Positions 27,165-34,528 of a stretch of DNA of 64,000 nt are shown one piece after another. The DNA lies in NCBI RefSeq assembly GCF_002982075.1, contig NZ_PUEJ01000001.1, positions 62,001-126,000 on the forward strand, in the 5' to 3' direction. The notes beneath the pieces were generated by a model. The model searched no databases. It worked only from the letters and a program-made list of their open reading frames with translations, and was not told the DNA's origin. Within the stretch, counting starts at the first letter, position 1; every line of letters begins with the position of its first letter. This stretch comes from Labrys okinawensis (GTDB taxonomy: Bacteria; Pseudomonadota; Alphaproteobacteria; Rhizobiales; Labraceae). Made by a program: the position numbers and the translations under genes.

Positions 27165-27386
27165 ATGGTGAATATCGGTGATGTTGTCCGTATCAAGCCC
27201 GGTATAGTGACATCGCTGTCGGTGATGTTCGACATCGATGCGACCTTCGAAGTCGTCGCATTGCATTTCGGTCCCGGCAATGATCCGGAAGGAAACGTCG
27301 ATCTCATGAGGCCCGACGGCAAGATCGAACCATGGTTTCCGGCTTCACGGCTCGAAAAGGCTCCTGTGCGCCGGCCCACCCACTAG
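27165..27386 (+). CDS. Small hypothetical protein
   Basis: 73 aa, preceded by AGAGGTCGAG. It has a compact beta-rich pattern (IGDVVRIKPGIV ... FEVVALHFGPG ... VDLMRPDGKIEPWFPASRLE), suggesting a small SH3-like or KOW-like barrel, which is a guess from pattern only. It sits between stress genes, 30 nt after the DUF982 gene. Confidence 0.55.
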   Translation: MVNIGDVVRIKPGIVTSLSVMFDIDATFEVVALHFGPGNDPEGNVDLMRPDGKIEPWFPASRLEKAPVRRPTH

Positions 27387-27639
27387 CGGGCCGAACGCAG
27401 GATCAGGTCGAACGGCGTCGGAATTCGTGTCGTCCCACAGGGCGCCAGCCGTGCGGGATGATATTCCGGGGAGGAGCGCGTGTTTTATTCCATGCCGACG
27501 TCGGTTGATACGACGCCTTCGGAAAGCCGAGCGCGCGGGCCGGGCCGTCCGCTCTTCCTGCGGTGTTCCAGTGGGAAAGCGTGAAAGATCCGGGCATGCG
27601 GAACGGCTCCGAGGCCGTTGTAAAAATACCGTCCAAGCC

Positions 27640-27668
27640 CTTGAAACGGCCTTGGTTTGTACCATTTC
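27640..27668 (+). promoter_or_regulatory. RpoH-like promoter of the third Hsp20 gene
   Basis: CTTGAAA (27640-27646), 15-nt spacer, CCATTTC (27662-27668). The predicted start at about 27675 coincides with the first leader hairpin, as at the first Hsp20 gene. Confidence 0.58.
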
Positions 27669-27674
27669 TTTGCG

Positions 27675-27761
27675 CGTCGGGCGCCCGATGGGGCTCGATG
27701 CGGACGCCGACTGCGTCTGGCGTCCTGCTTGTAACCATGTTGCTTTGATGAGGATGTGGCT
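27675..27761 (+). promoter_or_regulatory. ROSE-like RNA thermometer in the leader of the third Hsp20 gene
   Basis: Stem-loops at 27675-27690 (six pairs around TCGG-GCGC-CCGA), 27702-27725 (GGACGCC/GGCGTCC), and a terminal hairpin in which CCATGTTGCT (27735-27744) pairs with AGGATGTGG (27751-27759) over a 6-nt loop, with a single bulged G. The terminal stem is identical in sequence to that at 25462-25488, although the upstream hairpins differ. Confidence 0.8.
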
Positions 27762-28217
27762 ATGAGAACCTACGACTTCACCCCTTTTGCCCGTTCGGCA
27801 ATTGGCTTTGACCGTCTCTTCGAACTTCTGAACGCAGGTTCGAAGGAAACAGCCGAAGGCTATCCCCCCTACGACATCATACGCACGAGCGAAGACAGTT
27901 TCCGCATAAGCTTGGCGGTCGCCGGATTCAAATCCAGCGATATAAGCATTACTGCCCAGCAAAATCTCTTGACCGTCACCGGCCGCAAGGCGGATGCGAA
28001 GAACGAGCTGGACTACATATATCACGGCATTTCGGCTGCGCCGTTCGAACGCCGCTTCAATCTGGCCGATTATATCGAGGTCGAGAGCGCCAGTTTCGAG
28101 AACGGCCTATTGCAGATCAATCTTATTCGGCGCCTCCCCGAGGCGATGAAGCCCCGCCGCATCGAAATTCGCACCGCAGAAGCTGCCGACCATCATAAAC
28201 CAGCAAAGGCCGCTTGA
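27762..28217 (+). CDS. Small heat-shock protein Hsp20, rhizobial class A (IbpA-like) 2
   Basis: 151 aa. FARSAIGFDRLFELL, then PPYDIIRTSEDSFRISLAVAGF opening the alpha-crystallin domain, and FENGLLQINLIRRLPEAMKPRRIEI near the end. A paralogue of the protein at 25491. The ATG at 27762 follows the AGGA sequestered in the ROSE hairpin; a GTG two codons earlier lies inside the hairpin and is unlikely. Confidence 0.93.
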   Translation: MRTYDFTPFARSAIGFDRLFELLNAGSKETAEGYPPYDIIRTSEDSFRISLAVAGFKSSDISITAQQNLLTVTGRKADAKNELDYIYHGISAAPFERRFNLADYIEVESASFENGLLQINLIRRLPEAMKPRRIEIRTAEAADHHKPAKAA

Positions 28218-28226
28218 TTCCAATGG

Positions 28227-28255
28227 CTTGGGGAGCGCAATCGGCGCTCCCCGAG
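28227..28255 (+). terminator. Hairpin after the third Hsp20 gene
   Basis: CTTGGGGAGCGC pairs with GCGCTCCCCGAG over a 5-nt loop: 12 pairs including one G-U. It begins 10 nt past the stop; no U-run. Confidence 0.55.
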
Positions 28256-28273
28256 ATCGGAGAGGGTCTTGTC

Positions 28274-28621
28274 ATGGAAAAGCGATCAACACGAAACGAG
28301 TTCGATATTTCCCGGCTTCTTCGTCCCGCTCAGGCTTTCGATCACCCAAGGGATGTCGTTGCCGACCCGGATCTGACATTGAATGAGAAGCGGGCGATCC
28401 TGGCCTCCTGGGCATCGGATGCCTGCGCGTTGGAGGCAACTCCTAGCCTTCGGGAGATCAGGAGGGGGCGCGTCGTTCCCTTCGATGACATCATGGATGC
28501 GTTGCGTGCCCTGGATGGCGACCGGATGAACAGCATGTCGCGCTATGGTCGGGCGACACGTCGTCGCCGTGCGACGAATGGGCGGCACTCGACGGATGAG
28601 GGCAGTCCATCCCTGCAGTGA
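28274..28621 (+). CDS. Conserved hypothetical protein of rhizobial stress loci
   Basis: 115 aa. Residues 1-80 (FDISRLLRPAQAFDHP, DLTLNEKRAILASWASDACA, VPFDDIMDALRALD) match a short helical protein that recurs next to heat-shock genes in rhizobia and has no assigned function. The last 30 residues are Arg-rich and variable. The start at 28274 is chosen from the conserved N-terminus. Confidence 0.65.
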   Translation: MEKRSTRNEFDISRLLRPAQAFDHPRDVVADPDLTLNEKRAILASWASDACALEATPSLREIRRGRVVPFDDIMDALRALDGDRMNSMSRYGRATRRRRATNGRHSTDEGSPSLQ

Positions 28622-28904
28622 AACTCCGGCGTTCCGGCGGGGAGCCGAGTGTTGGCCAATCTGCGAGCCTGCATCGGACATTTCTGGCTCCTCCCGGAAT
28701 TCGCTATCCAGAACCAGGCATTGCGCCTCGGCGGGATTGGACCGGCCATATCCGCGAGATGTGCCCTGCAGGGATCGCTTGCGGGCGGCAGCCCCAGCGC
28801 GCCTGAAATCATGACGCCGCTGCAACGCGATTTCGAAAGCCCTGGCTTGCCAAGGGAGGGCTTTGCCATCCGACAAGATGAAGCCGACCACTCGAAAACA
28901 AGCG
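28622..28904. other. Intergenic stretch, no gene seen
   Basis: Open frames here are unlikely to be genes: none has a ribosome site, a recognisable domain or a promoter. The stretch ends at the EcfG box of the next gene. Confidence 0.4.
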
Positions 28905-28929
28905 GGAACATGGGCGCGCGGCGCTAGTT
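28905..28929 (+). promoter_or_regulatory. EcfG-type promoter of the small hydrophilic protein cluster
   Basis: GGAAC (28905-28909), 16 nt, AGTT (28926-28929). Predicted start near 28937, about 22 nt before the ATG at 28959. It probably drives the four short genes to 29975. Confidence 0.6.
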
Positions 28930-28958
28930 GGGTCACTGGATACAAGGAAGGGGACGTC

Positions 28959-29141
28959 ATGACCAAGATCCCGCCCACTCCTCCGGAGAACCAGAGCCAC
29001 AAGGGCACCGGTGATCCCAAGACGCCGGTCCGAGACCAGGCGCCCCATGGCAAGCAGCGGCCTGAAAATCCTCAGCAGCAGGGCCAGCAAGCCAATATCA
29101 AGCAAAACACGAAAAATCAGGGTTATCAGCAGGACCGGTGA
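28959..29141 (+). CDS. Small hydrophilic stress protein A
   Basis: 60 aa, disordered, rich in Pro/Gln/Asn/Lys, with no hydrophobic core (begins MTKIPPTPPENQSHKG, ends NQGYQQDR). AAGGAAGGGG precedes the ATG. Similar 60-aa proteins with the same two ends recur in rhizobia. The composition is like hydrophilins, which protect other molecules in desiccation; function here not shown. Confidence 0.7.
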   Translation: MTKIPPTPPENQSHKGTGDPKTPVRDQAPHGKQRPENPQQQGQQANIKQNTKNQGYQQDR

Positions 29142-29155
29142 GACAGGAGACGGAT

Positions 29156-29368
29156 ATGTCTACCTCGGCCAAGACACCGAGAAGCATTCGCCATGGCGGC
29201 CCCGGTGCTTCCCATGAAAATGCAAAGGACCGTCCGCAGGTCGAAAAACCTGCCGCAGATACGGGGCACCGCCGGCGCAGTGCCGTATCCGGCGGAGGCG
29301 GCGAAAGAGACAGTCATCACACCCATGATCCCGAGAAGAAGGGTGGTGGCACTCACCCCGCCCGTTGA
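29156..29368 (+). CDS. Small hydrophilic stress protein B
   Basis: 70 aa, preceded by CAGGAGACGGAT and only 14 nt after protein A. Very polar: Ser/Gly/His/Lys/Arg-rich with a GGGG run and a HH pair; no predicted fold. Coding evidence is the ribosome site and tight spacing, not recognised homology. Confidence 0.5.
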   Translation: MSTSAKTPRSIRHGGPGASHENAKDRPQVEKPAADTGHRRRSAVSGGGGERDSHHTHDPEKKGGGTHPAR

Positions 29369-29378
29369 GAGGTCGACG

Positions 29379-29684
29379 ATGGCCAAGAATGTAAGCAAGC
29401 GCCAGCCCTTGCAGGGCAGAAAGACCCATGAGCAACAGCTTCGAACTCTGGAGCGAAAGCCGGACGTCCCCGATCGCCGTCAGGAGGAAACGTCGCTGAG
29501 CCGGCCGGGGGATAGCATTCTTCCTCTCCCCAAGCGGGAGGCGCGTCAGGCGGAATTTCCGGTGAGCCGCGGCGGCCTCAATCAGGAGAGCCGTGACCAT
29601 AACAAACACAATCGTTCGGGACAGGAGGGGCATCGGCCTCAACGGCATTCGCCCGCCGAACAAAAGGACCGCGACGGCCAATAG
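29379..29684 (+). CDS. Small hydrophilic stress protein C
   Basis: 101 aa, starting 10 nt after protein B with GAGGTCGACG before the ATG. Arg/Glu/Gln-rich and disordered. The RPGDSILPLPKREARQ and GGLNQESRDHNKHNR segments look conserved in rhizobial relatives I recall. No enzymatic motifs. Confidence 0.6.
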   Translation: MAKNVSKRQPLQGRKTHEQQLRTLERKPDVPDRRQEETSLSRPGDSILPLPKREARQAEFPVSRGGLNQESRDHNKHNRSGQEGHRPQRHSPAEQKDRDGQ

Positions 29685-29735
29685 CCTCTCGCGGGCCGCA
29701 TTGGAATGAGAGGGCAAACCGCAAGGAGAATTGCT

Positions 29736-29975
29736 GTGGCGCATGCGAGCAAGAAACATATGGGCTCTGGTACCGCTGGCAAGGGCGCCGGAACCGGCGG
29801 GACGTCCGATCTTGCGAAAGACAAGATCGAGGAAAACATGGTTCTGTCCAATCGCGACAAGTCTCAGCACTCCAAGGACAGAGGCATGGACAGCAAGAGG
29901 AACCAGACGGACCAATTGCAGGACCATGCAGCCAACCGGCTGTCCGAAGAGAAAAAGCCGAGACAGAAATCCTGA
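29736..29975 (+). CDS. Small hydrophilic stress protein D
   Basis: 79 aa from a GTG start placed seven bases after GGAG (AAGGAGAATTGCT). Gly/Lys/Asp-rich: KKHMGSGTAGKGAGTGG, then ENMVLSNRDKSQHSKDRG and QTDQLQDHAANRL. It has the look of an intrinsically disordered hydrophilin. Last gene of the cluster; 29976-30254 holds no gene that I can see. Confidence 0.65.
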   Translation: MAHASKKHMGSGTAGKGAGTGGTSDLAKDKIEENMVLSNRDKSQHSKDRGMDSKRNQTDQLQDHAANRLSEEKKPRQKS

Positions 29976-30254
29976 GCCACCGGCGACCCAGTCAGGTGAA
30001 GGGTCTCTGGCGCATGCTGCCCCTGATGCTTAGTGCGGTTCATTTGAGAAAGAAGCGCTCCGGATTGTCATAGCCGCGCTCGACCCGGTTATCCGGAAAC
30101 CGCCCGCGCAATACGGAGATCCAGGTTGGCTTGCCGGGTCAAGCCGGCAATGACAAAGGTCGGGCCGGCCTGAAGACGCTTAAGTGAACTGCATTGCCCC
30201 TTGATGCTGCCCCTCTTGGCGGGGCCAGTCACACTATGGTTCTCCGACCGTCCT

Positions 30255-32243
30255 CTACACCCCGGAAGGATAGGTCTCGGGGATTTCGCCATTCCATTCG
30301 GAACTGCGCTCCAGTGGCTCGACCGGGCGGGTCTCGTCGAAATGCAGCACGGCATCGAATTGTGCCGAGAGATCGGCTCGGAAATAATGGCTGGCCCGTT
30401 CGGTCTCAGGCCGATAGATCACGCCTATCGCCCGCTCGAGCAGCCGCCGGGGCAGGCTTGCGCCGTTTCCCCGCAGATCGAGCTGGAAGCGATCGAAAGA
30501 AACACCGTGCAGCAAGGTCTCGTAGCTGTCTGCCAGGGCCGGCCGGACACTCTTGCGCTCGGCTGGTCCACCCCAGTCGGAGGCAGCCGTCACGGTGCCG
30601 CGATAGGTCGTGAAGCCCACGAGAAAGGCTTTATGCCCGTGCTTTTCGCGAATGAGCTGTCCCAGATTGATCTCGCCATGGCTGCTTCTATCCGTCGCCC
30701 GGGCATCTCCCAGATGCGAGTTGTGAGCCCAGACGACGATTTTGGGGAACTGCACCCGCCGAGTGAGATGAGCGGCCAGGGCCTCGAACGTTTCGGCCAT
30801 GTGGCGATCCCGCAAATTCCAGGTCGACTCGGGAGCAAGAAACATGGCGCGATAATAGGCTTCTGCATTCTTGACCAGATGGGCATTTTGCTGTGCCGCA
30901 AAAAGTTCGTCGTCGAGCAGGCCGGCCTGGGCCTCGGCGGGCGCGGGGCGTCGCTTCAGCATGTCGACCAATTGCGCCACGACGTCCTCCTGACAGGATT
31001 TTCCGATCGCGGTGCCGGCGACGAAACCATAGATTTGCGGGTCGGGGCCGAAATGGTCGAAACAGGAATAACGGTGCCGTGCGACCTCGGCCGCGGCCGG
31101 ATCAACCCGATCCAGATAATGCAGCACCGCCTTCATGGAACCATGCAGGGCGTAGAGGTCGAGACCGTAGAAGCCTGCCTTGGGCTTCGTCCCTTCCGAT
31201 GTCCGGTTATGCCGACGCAGCCACTCGATGAAGTCGACGACAACCTTATTGCGCCACATCCAGGTCGGAAAGCGACGAAAGTCGGCGAGCGCCTCCTCCG
31301 CGTCGAGATCGCAGCCCGCCCCTTGAACGTAGCGGTTGACCCGGTAAGCGTCAGGCCAATCGGCCTCGACGGCCACGCCGACAAAGCCCTTCTCTTCGAT
31401 CAGGCGCCGCGTAATCCGTGCACGTTCTTCATAGAACTCATGCGTGCCGTGCGAGGCTTCGCCGAGAAGGACGAAGGGAGCCTCGTCTATCTGCTCGAGA
31501 AGGTGATCATAATCCTGCGGTCCGCCGGACAACTGCAGGATATGCTTGTTCAATGCGGCCACGACCGCGTCGGCCGGATCATCCCCGGATGAGGTTCGCG
31601 CTCCCGCCCTGGCAAGAAGATCTCGAACTTCCTCATCGCTGGTCTGGGAGAAATCACCGTACCAACTCCCGACGCTGACGAATGGCTGCGGCGTCGTTGC
31701 GCAAAGAACCTCGTCGGCCTCATCCCTCATCGCTTCGCAGGTTTCCGGGCTGCCGACAGGTACGGCTGCGACGATATGAGCGGGCCGGCTTTGCCGCAGC
31801 GCCTTTATGGCCGCGCGCATCGTCGAGCCGGTGGCAAGCCCGTCATCGACCAGGATGACATTTCGGCCGCGCAGCCGCAAAGGTGCGCGGTCGCCGCGAT
31901 AGAGCCGCTCGCGGCGGTCGAGCTCTCTTTGCTCCTTGGCTGCGACCTCATCGATGACAGATGCCGGCACGGCAAGTCTGGTGACGATCTCGTCATTCAA
32001 AACGCGTACATTCGCGGGGGCGATCGCACCCATGGCAAGCTCTTCATAGCCGGGCACGCCGAGTTTGCGCACAACGAAGACGTCGAGCGGCGCCTTCAAA
32101 GTTTTGGCGACCTGGTAGGCAACCGGCACGCCGCCTCGAGGCAGCGCAAGGACCGTGACATCCTTGCGCCCCGCATAATGTCGGAGCTTTCCGGCCAGGG
32201 CACGCCCTGCCTGCCGACGATCTGAAAAGGTGGTGGCCATCAT
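30255..32243 (-). CDS. Phosphoribosyltransferase / erythromycin-esterase-like fusion protein
   Basis: 662 aa. Residues 1-225 are a type I phosphoribosyltransferase: [15 protein letters not shown], and the PRPP loop [11 protein letters not shown] at 131-141. Residues about 245-650 are an erythromycin-esterase (EreA/B-like) domain, with [17 protein letters not shown] (catalytic His region), [17 protein letters not shown] and the late [12 protein letters not shown]. Both domains seem intact. The fusion is seen in other rhizobial stress islands; its reaction is unknown, and antibiotic resistance should not be assumed. The start (two adjacent ATGs) has only a weak ribosome site. Confidence 0.82.
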   Translation of the reverse strand: MMATTFSDRRQAGRALAGKLRHYAGRKDVTVLALPRGGVPVAYQVAKTLKAPLDVFVVRKLGVPGYEELAMGAIAPANVRVLNDEIVTRLAVPASVIDEVAAKEQRELDRRERLYRGDRAPLRLRGRNVILVDDGLATGSTMRAAIKALRQSRPAHIVAAVPVGSPETCEAMRDEADEVLCATTPQPFVSVGSWYGDFSQTSDEEVRDLLARAGARTSSGDDPADAVVAALNKHILQLSGGPQDYDHLLEQIDEAPFVLLGEASHGTHEFYEERARITRRLIEEKGFVGVAVEADWPDAYRVNRYVQGAGCDLDAEEALADFRRFPTWMWRNKVVVDFIEWLRRHNRTSEGTKPKAGFYGLDLYALHGSMKAVLHYLDRVDPAAAEVARHRYSCFDHFGPDPQIYGFVAGTAIGKSCQEDVVAQLVDMLKRRPAPAEAQAGLLDDELFAAQQNAHLVKNAEAYYRAMFLAPESTWNLRDRHMAETFEALAAHLTRRVQFPKIVVWAHNSHLGDARATDRSSHGEINLGQLIREKHGHKAFLVGFTTYRGTVTAASDWGGPAERKSVRPALADSYETLLHGVSFDRFQLDLRGNGASLPRRLLERAIGVIYRPETERASHYFRADLSAQFDAVLHFDETRPVEPLERSSEWNGEIPETYPSGV

Positions 32244-32360
32244 CTCAAATCCAATGCTGCTGAGCTTTATCCGCCGCCTGCCGCGAGGCGCTCACTCAGG
32301 GATGACGGGCCTTCGAGTATCCCTTTTCCGGCTGCGGCCGAGGCGCGGAAGCTCTCCTTG

Positions 32361-32795
32361 CTATCCGGTCTGACTATGTGCGCCACCGGCACGGGAGATG
32401 CCGCAAAGGGCCTCGCCGGCGGCTCCATCACCGGTCGTGACGGCGACATCGCCCAGCGAAAGGATACCAACCAGCTGTTTATTGTGATCGACGACCGGCA
32501 GGCGCCGTACCTGAATGTCGCCCATATTGCGGGTCACTTCCTCGATTTCCTGATCGGCGAAACAGTATTTTACGTCCTTGGTCATCACCTCTCGGACGCT
32601 CGTATCAGGCCCCTTGCCGTGGGCTACGGCACGCACCGCAATGTCTCGATCGGTGATCATCCCAACCAGCCGGTTGTTCTCACCGACGGGCAAAACGCCG
32701 GCATCGAGTTTGGCCATCAGCTGGGCGGCTTGGGCGATTGTTTCGCCGGCATTGGCCACGCGCACATCGCGCGTCATTGCATCGCTTACCTGCAT
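32361..32795 (-). CDS. CBS-pair domain protein
   Basis: 144 aa made of two CBS motifs: DAMTRDVRVANAGETIAQAA ... LVGMITDRDIAVRAVA, and VMTKDVKYCFADQEIEE ... LVGILSLGDVAV. Such stand-alone pairs bind adenosine nucleotides and sense energy state. AAAGGAGG precedes the ATG at 32795. Transcribed from a perfect EcfG box about 80 nt upstream, divergent from the receiver-domain gene. Confidence 0.9.
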   Translation of the reverse strand: MQVSDAMTRDVRVANAGETIAQAAQLMAKLDAGVLPVGENNRLVGMITDRDIAVRAVAHGKGPDTSVREVMTKDVKYCFADQEIEEVTRNMGDIQVRRLPVVDHNKQLVGILSLGDVAVTTGDGAAGEALCGISRAGGAHSQTG

Positions 32796-32881
32796 GGCAG
32801 CCTCCTTTGCTGGATTCGAAAGCGGCGGCACGACCGATCAGGTTCCCTCATGGTCGCCTTTCCATAGAACCGCCCCTTCCC

Positions 32882-32906
32882 AACGAGCCAATGCTGCAAC
32901 TGTTCC
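32882..32906 (-). promoter_or_regulatory. EcfG-type promoter of the CBS gene (perfect consensus)
   Basis: Minus strand: GGAAC (32906-32902), 16 nt, CGTT (32885-32882). Predicted start near 32874. Confidence 0.68.
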
Positions 32907-33005
32907 GCGTGGAGGTCCTTCCCTGAACGGAGCCTCGCGAGAGCCGGCGCCATCGCTCTCGTCGCCTTCGATCCGCATCTCGGCGTCTTAATGCACCCGA
33001 CAGGG

Positions 33006-33030
33006 GGAACGCGGGGTGTGATCATTCGTT
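33006..33030 (+). promoter_or_regulatory. EcfG-type promoter of the receiver-domain gene (perfect consensus)
   Basis: GGAAC (33006-33010), 16 nt, CGTT (33027-33030). Predicted start near 33038, about 23 nt before the ATG. It forms a divergent stress-promoter pair with 32882-32906. Confidence 0.68.
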
Positions 33031-33060
33031 TGGTGGCACGGAAAACAGGGCCCCGCTCCC

Positions 33061-33432
33061 ATGCAGTCAGATCAGCCGCGCCCTGCAGTGCTTGTGATCG
33101 AGGACGAAGTTTTCGCGCGTATCGTGATTGCCGATTTTCTCGCAGACCGGCATCTCGAGGTGCTCGAGGCCGAAAATGCGGACAAGGCCCTCCAGATCCT
33201 GGAACAGAGACAGGATGTGAAGGTGATTTTTACGGACATAAATATGCCCGGGAAACTGAATGGTATCGAGCTTGCTCGAATAGTGCGCACCCGCTGGCCT
33301 CGGGTTCACGTTCTCGTTACGACCGGAGCTCCTCAAAAAGAGAGAATTCCTGCCGGGAGTCATTTCGTGTCCAAGCCCTATGATCAGGCTCAACTGGCGG
33401 ATCGGATCCATTTACTTGCCAAAGCGGACTGA
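33061..33432 (+). CDS. Single-domain response regulator (CheY-like receiver)
   Basis: 123 aa, one receiver domain only. Acid pocket E14/D15 (VIEDE), phosphoacceptor D59 (IFTDINMPG), Thr87/88 and Lys105 (SKPYD) are all present, so it should be phosphorylated. No output domain, so it signals by protein contact or acts as a phosphate sink. It lacks the FATGUY-type motif of the known GSR single-domain regulators (it has LVTTGAP instead). EcfG control makes a feedback role on the stress response plausible, as inference. Confidence 0.9.
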   Translation: MQSDQPRPAVLVIEDEVFARIVIADFLADRHLEVLEAENADKALQILEQRQDVKVIFTDINMPGKLNGIELARIVRTRWPRVHVLVTTGAPQKERIPAGSHFVSKPYDQAQLADRIHLLAKAD

Positions 33433-33747
33433 ATCCTCCACGGGCAATATGCGAGATTCGCGCTGGCCGGCGTAGCTCCTTATAAACTATCCGCCGATGC
33501 CGAAACGCAGTGCCAGGGCCGAAGGTGCCATACGGCATTCTCATGCCCCAAACACCCGGGATGGTGGCGGCGCCGACGCGACCCTGTTGTTTTCTCTCGA
33601 ATTGACATCACCTTCGTTCGTAGCGGCGCAAAAGCGTCGGCCGACTCGAAGGCGGAGACGGAGCAGATCACAAGCTCCCGACTATCCGAAAACCGTCTTT
33701 GAGCGTTCCGGCAGGACGATGAACGCCAACCCAGGAGGACGACTGCA
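33433..33747. other. Intergenic region, no gene seen
   Basis: Contains only frames without ribosome sites or recognisable domains. No EcfG or RpoH box found; the HAD gene's promoter is not identified. Confidence 0.4.
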
Positions 33748-34434
33748 ATGGCCAACAGCACACGAATTCAGCCAGCATTCCTGTTCGATCTCGACGGCAC
33801 GCTTGTCGACAGCGTTTATCAGCACGTGCTGGCTTGGAAGGAGGCCCTCGATGCCGAGGGTATCAAGCTCTCTGTCTGGCGCATTCATCGCAAGATCGGC
33901 ATGAGCGGGGGTCTATTCACCAACCAGCTCCTGCGTGAGACCGGACTGGATATCAGTGAAGAGCGAGTCGAACGCTTGCGTAAAAATCATGCGGCCGCCT
34001 ATCGACGCTATGGCAGCAGCATCCATCCGCTGCCAGGCGCCCGTGAACTGCTCGATTGGTTGACACAAGCCGGCATTCCCTGGGCCATCGCCACCAGCGG
34101 ACGCATGGAGACCGCGGCTGTCAATCTCGCAGCGCTCGGCGTCGATCCTGATCGTTCCCCGGTGGTGACGCGGGATCAGGTCAAATACGCCAAGCCTGAC
34201 CCAGACCTCTTTCTGGCGGCGGCTGAGCGGCTGGGAGTGGCGATCGAAACCGCCATTGTGGTTGGGGACAGCATCTGGGACATGCTGGCTGCGGTGCGCT
34301 GCAAGGCTCTGGGTGTCGGGCTGCTCAGTGGCGGCTACGGAACCGATGAACTTCAGGATGCGGGAGCAATCCGCGTCTACGATGATCCGCTCGATCTTCT
34401 GCAGCATATCGATGAAGTAGGGGGGCGGCGATAA
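33748..34434 (+). CDS. HAD-superfamily phosphatase (beta-phosphoglucomutase/phosphoglycolate-like)
   Basis: 228 aa. Motif I FDLDGTLVDS (nucleophile D14, general acid D16), motif II ATSGR, motif III KPDPDLF and motif IV VVGDSIWDM, with an alpha-helical C1 cap between motifs I and II. CAGGAGGACGACTGCA precedes the ATG. Hydrolyses small sugar phosphates or nucleotides; substrate unknown. It sits in the stress island, 94 nt before the ThDP enzyme. Confidence 0.9.
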   Translation: MANSTRIQPAFLFDLDGTLVDSVYQHVLAWKEALDAEGIKLSVWRIHRKIGMSGGLFTNQLLRETGLDISEERVERLRKNHAAAYRRYGSSIHPLPGARELLDWLTQAGIPWAIATSGRMETAAVNLAALGVDPDRSPVVTRDQVKYAKPDPDLFLAAAERLGVAIETAIVVGDSIWDMLAAVRCKALGVGLLSGGYGTDELQDAGAIRVYDDPLDLLQHIDEVGGRR

Positions 34435-34460
34435 CGGGCACCCAAATGATCACCGCCCTC

Positions 34461-34480
34461 CTGTTCCGGCTCCGGAACAG
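34461..34480 (+). terminator. Perfect palindrome overlapping an EcfG -35 box
   Basis: CTGTTCCG-GCTC-CGGAACAG, an 8-bp hairpin 26 nt after the HAD stop. Its right arm contains the GGAAC of the promoter at 34474-34498. It may terminate HAD transcription. Confidence 0.4.
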
Positions 34481-34498
34481 GGACGAGCCTTGCTGGTT
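34474..34498 (+). promoter_or_regulatory. EcfG-type promoter of the ThDP enzyme gene
   Basis: GGAAC (34474-34478), 16 nt, GGTT (34495-34498). Predicted start near 34506, about 23 nt before the ATG at 34529. Confidence 0.58.
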
Positions 34499-34528
34499 CG
34501 GTCGCCACAACGGTAGCAGGAGATGGTC

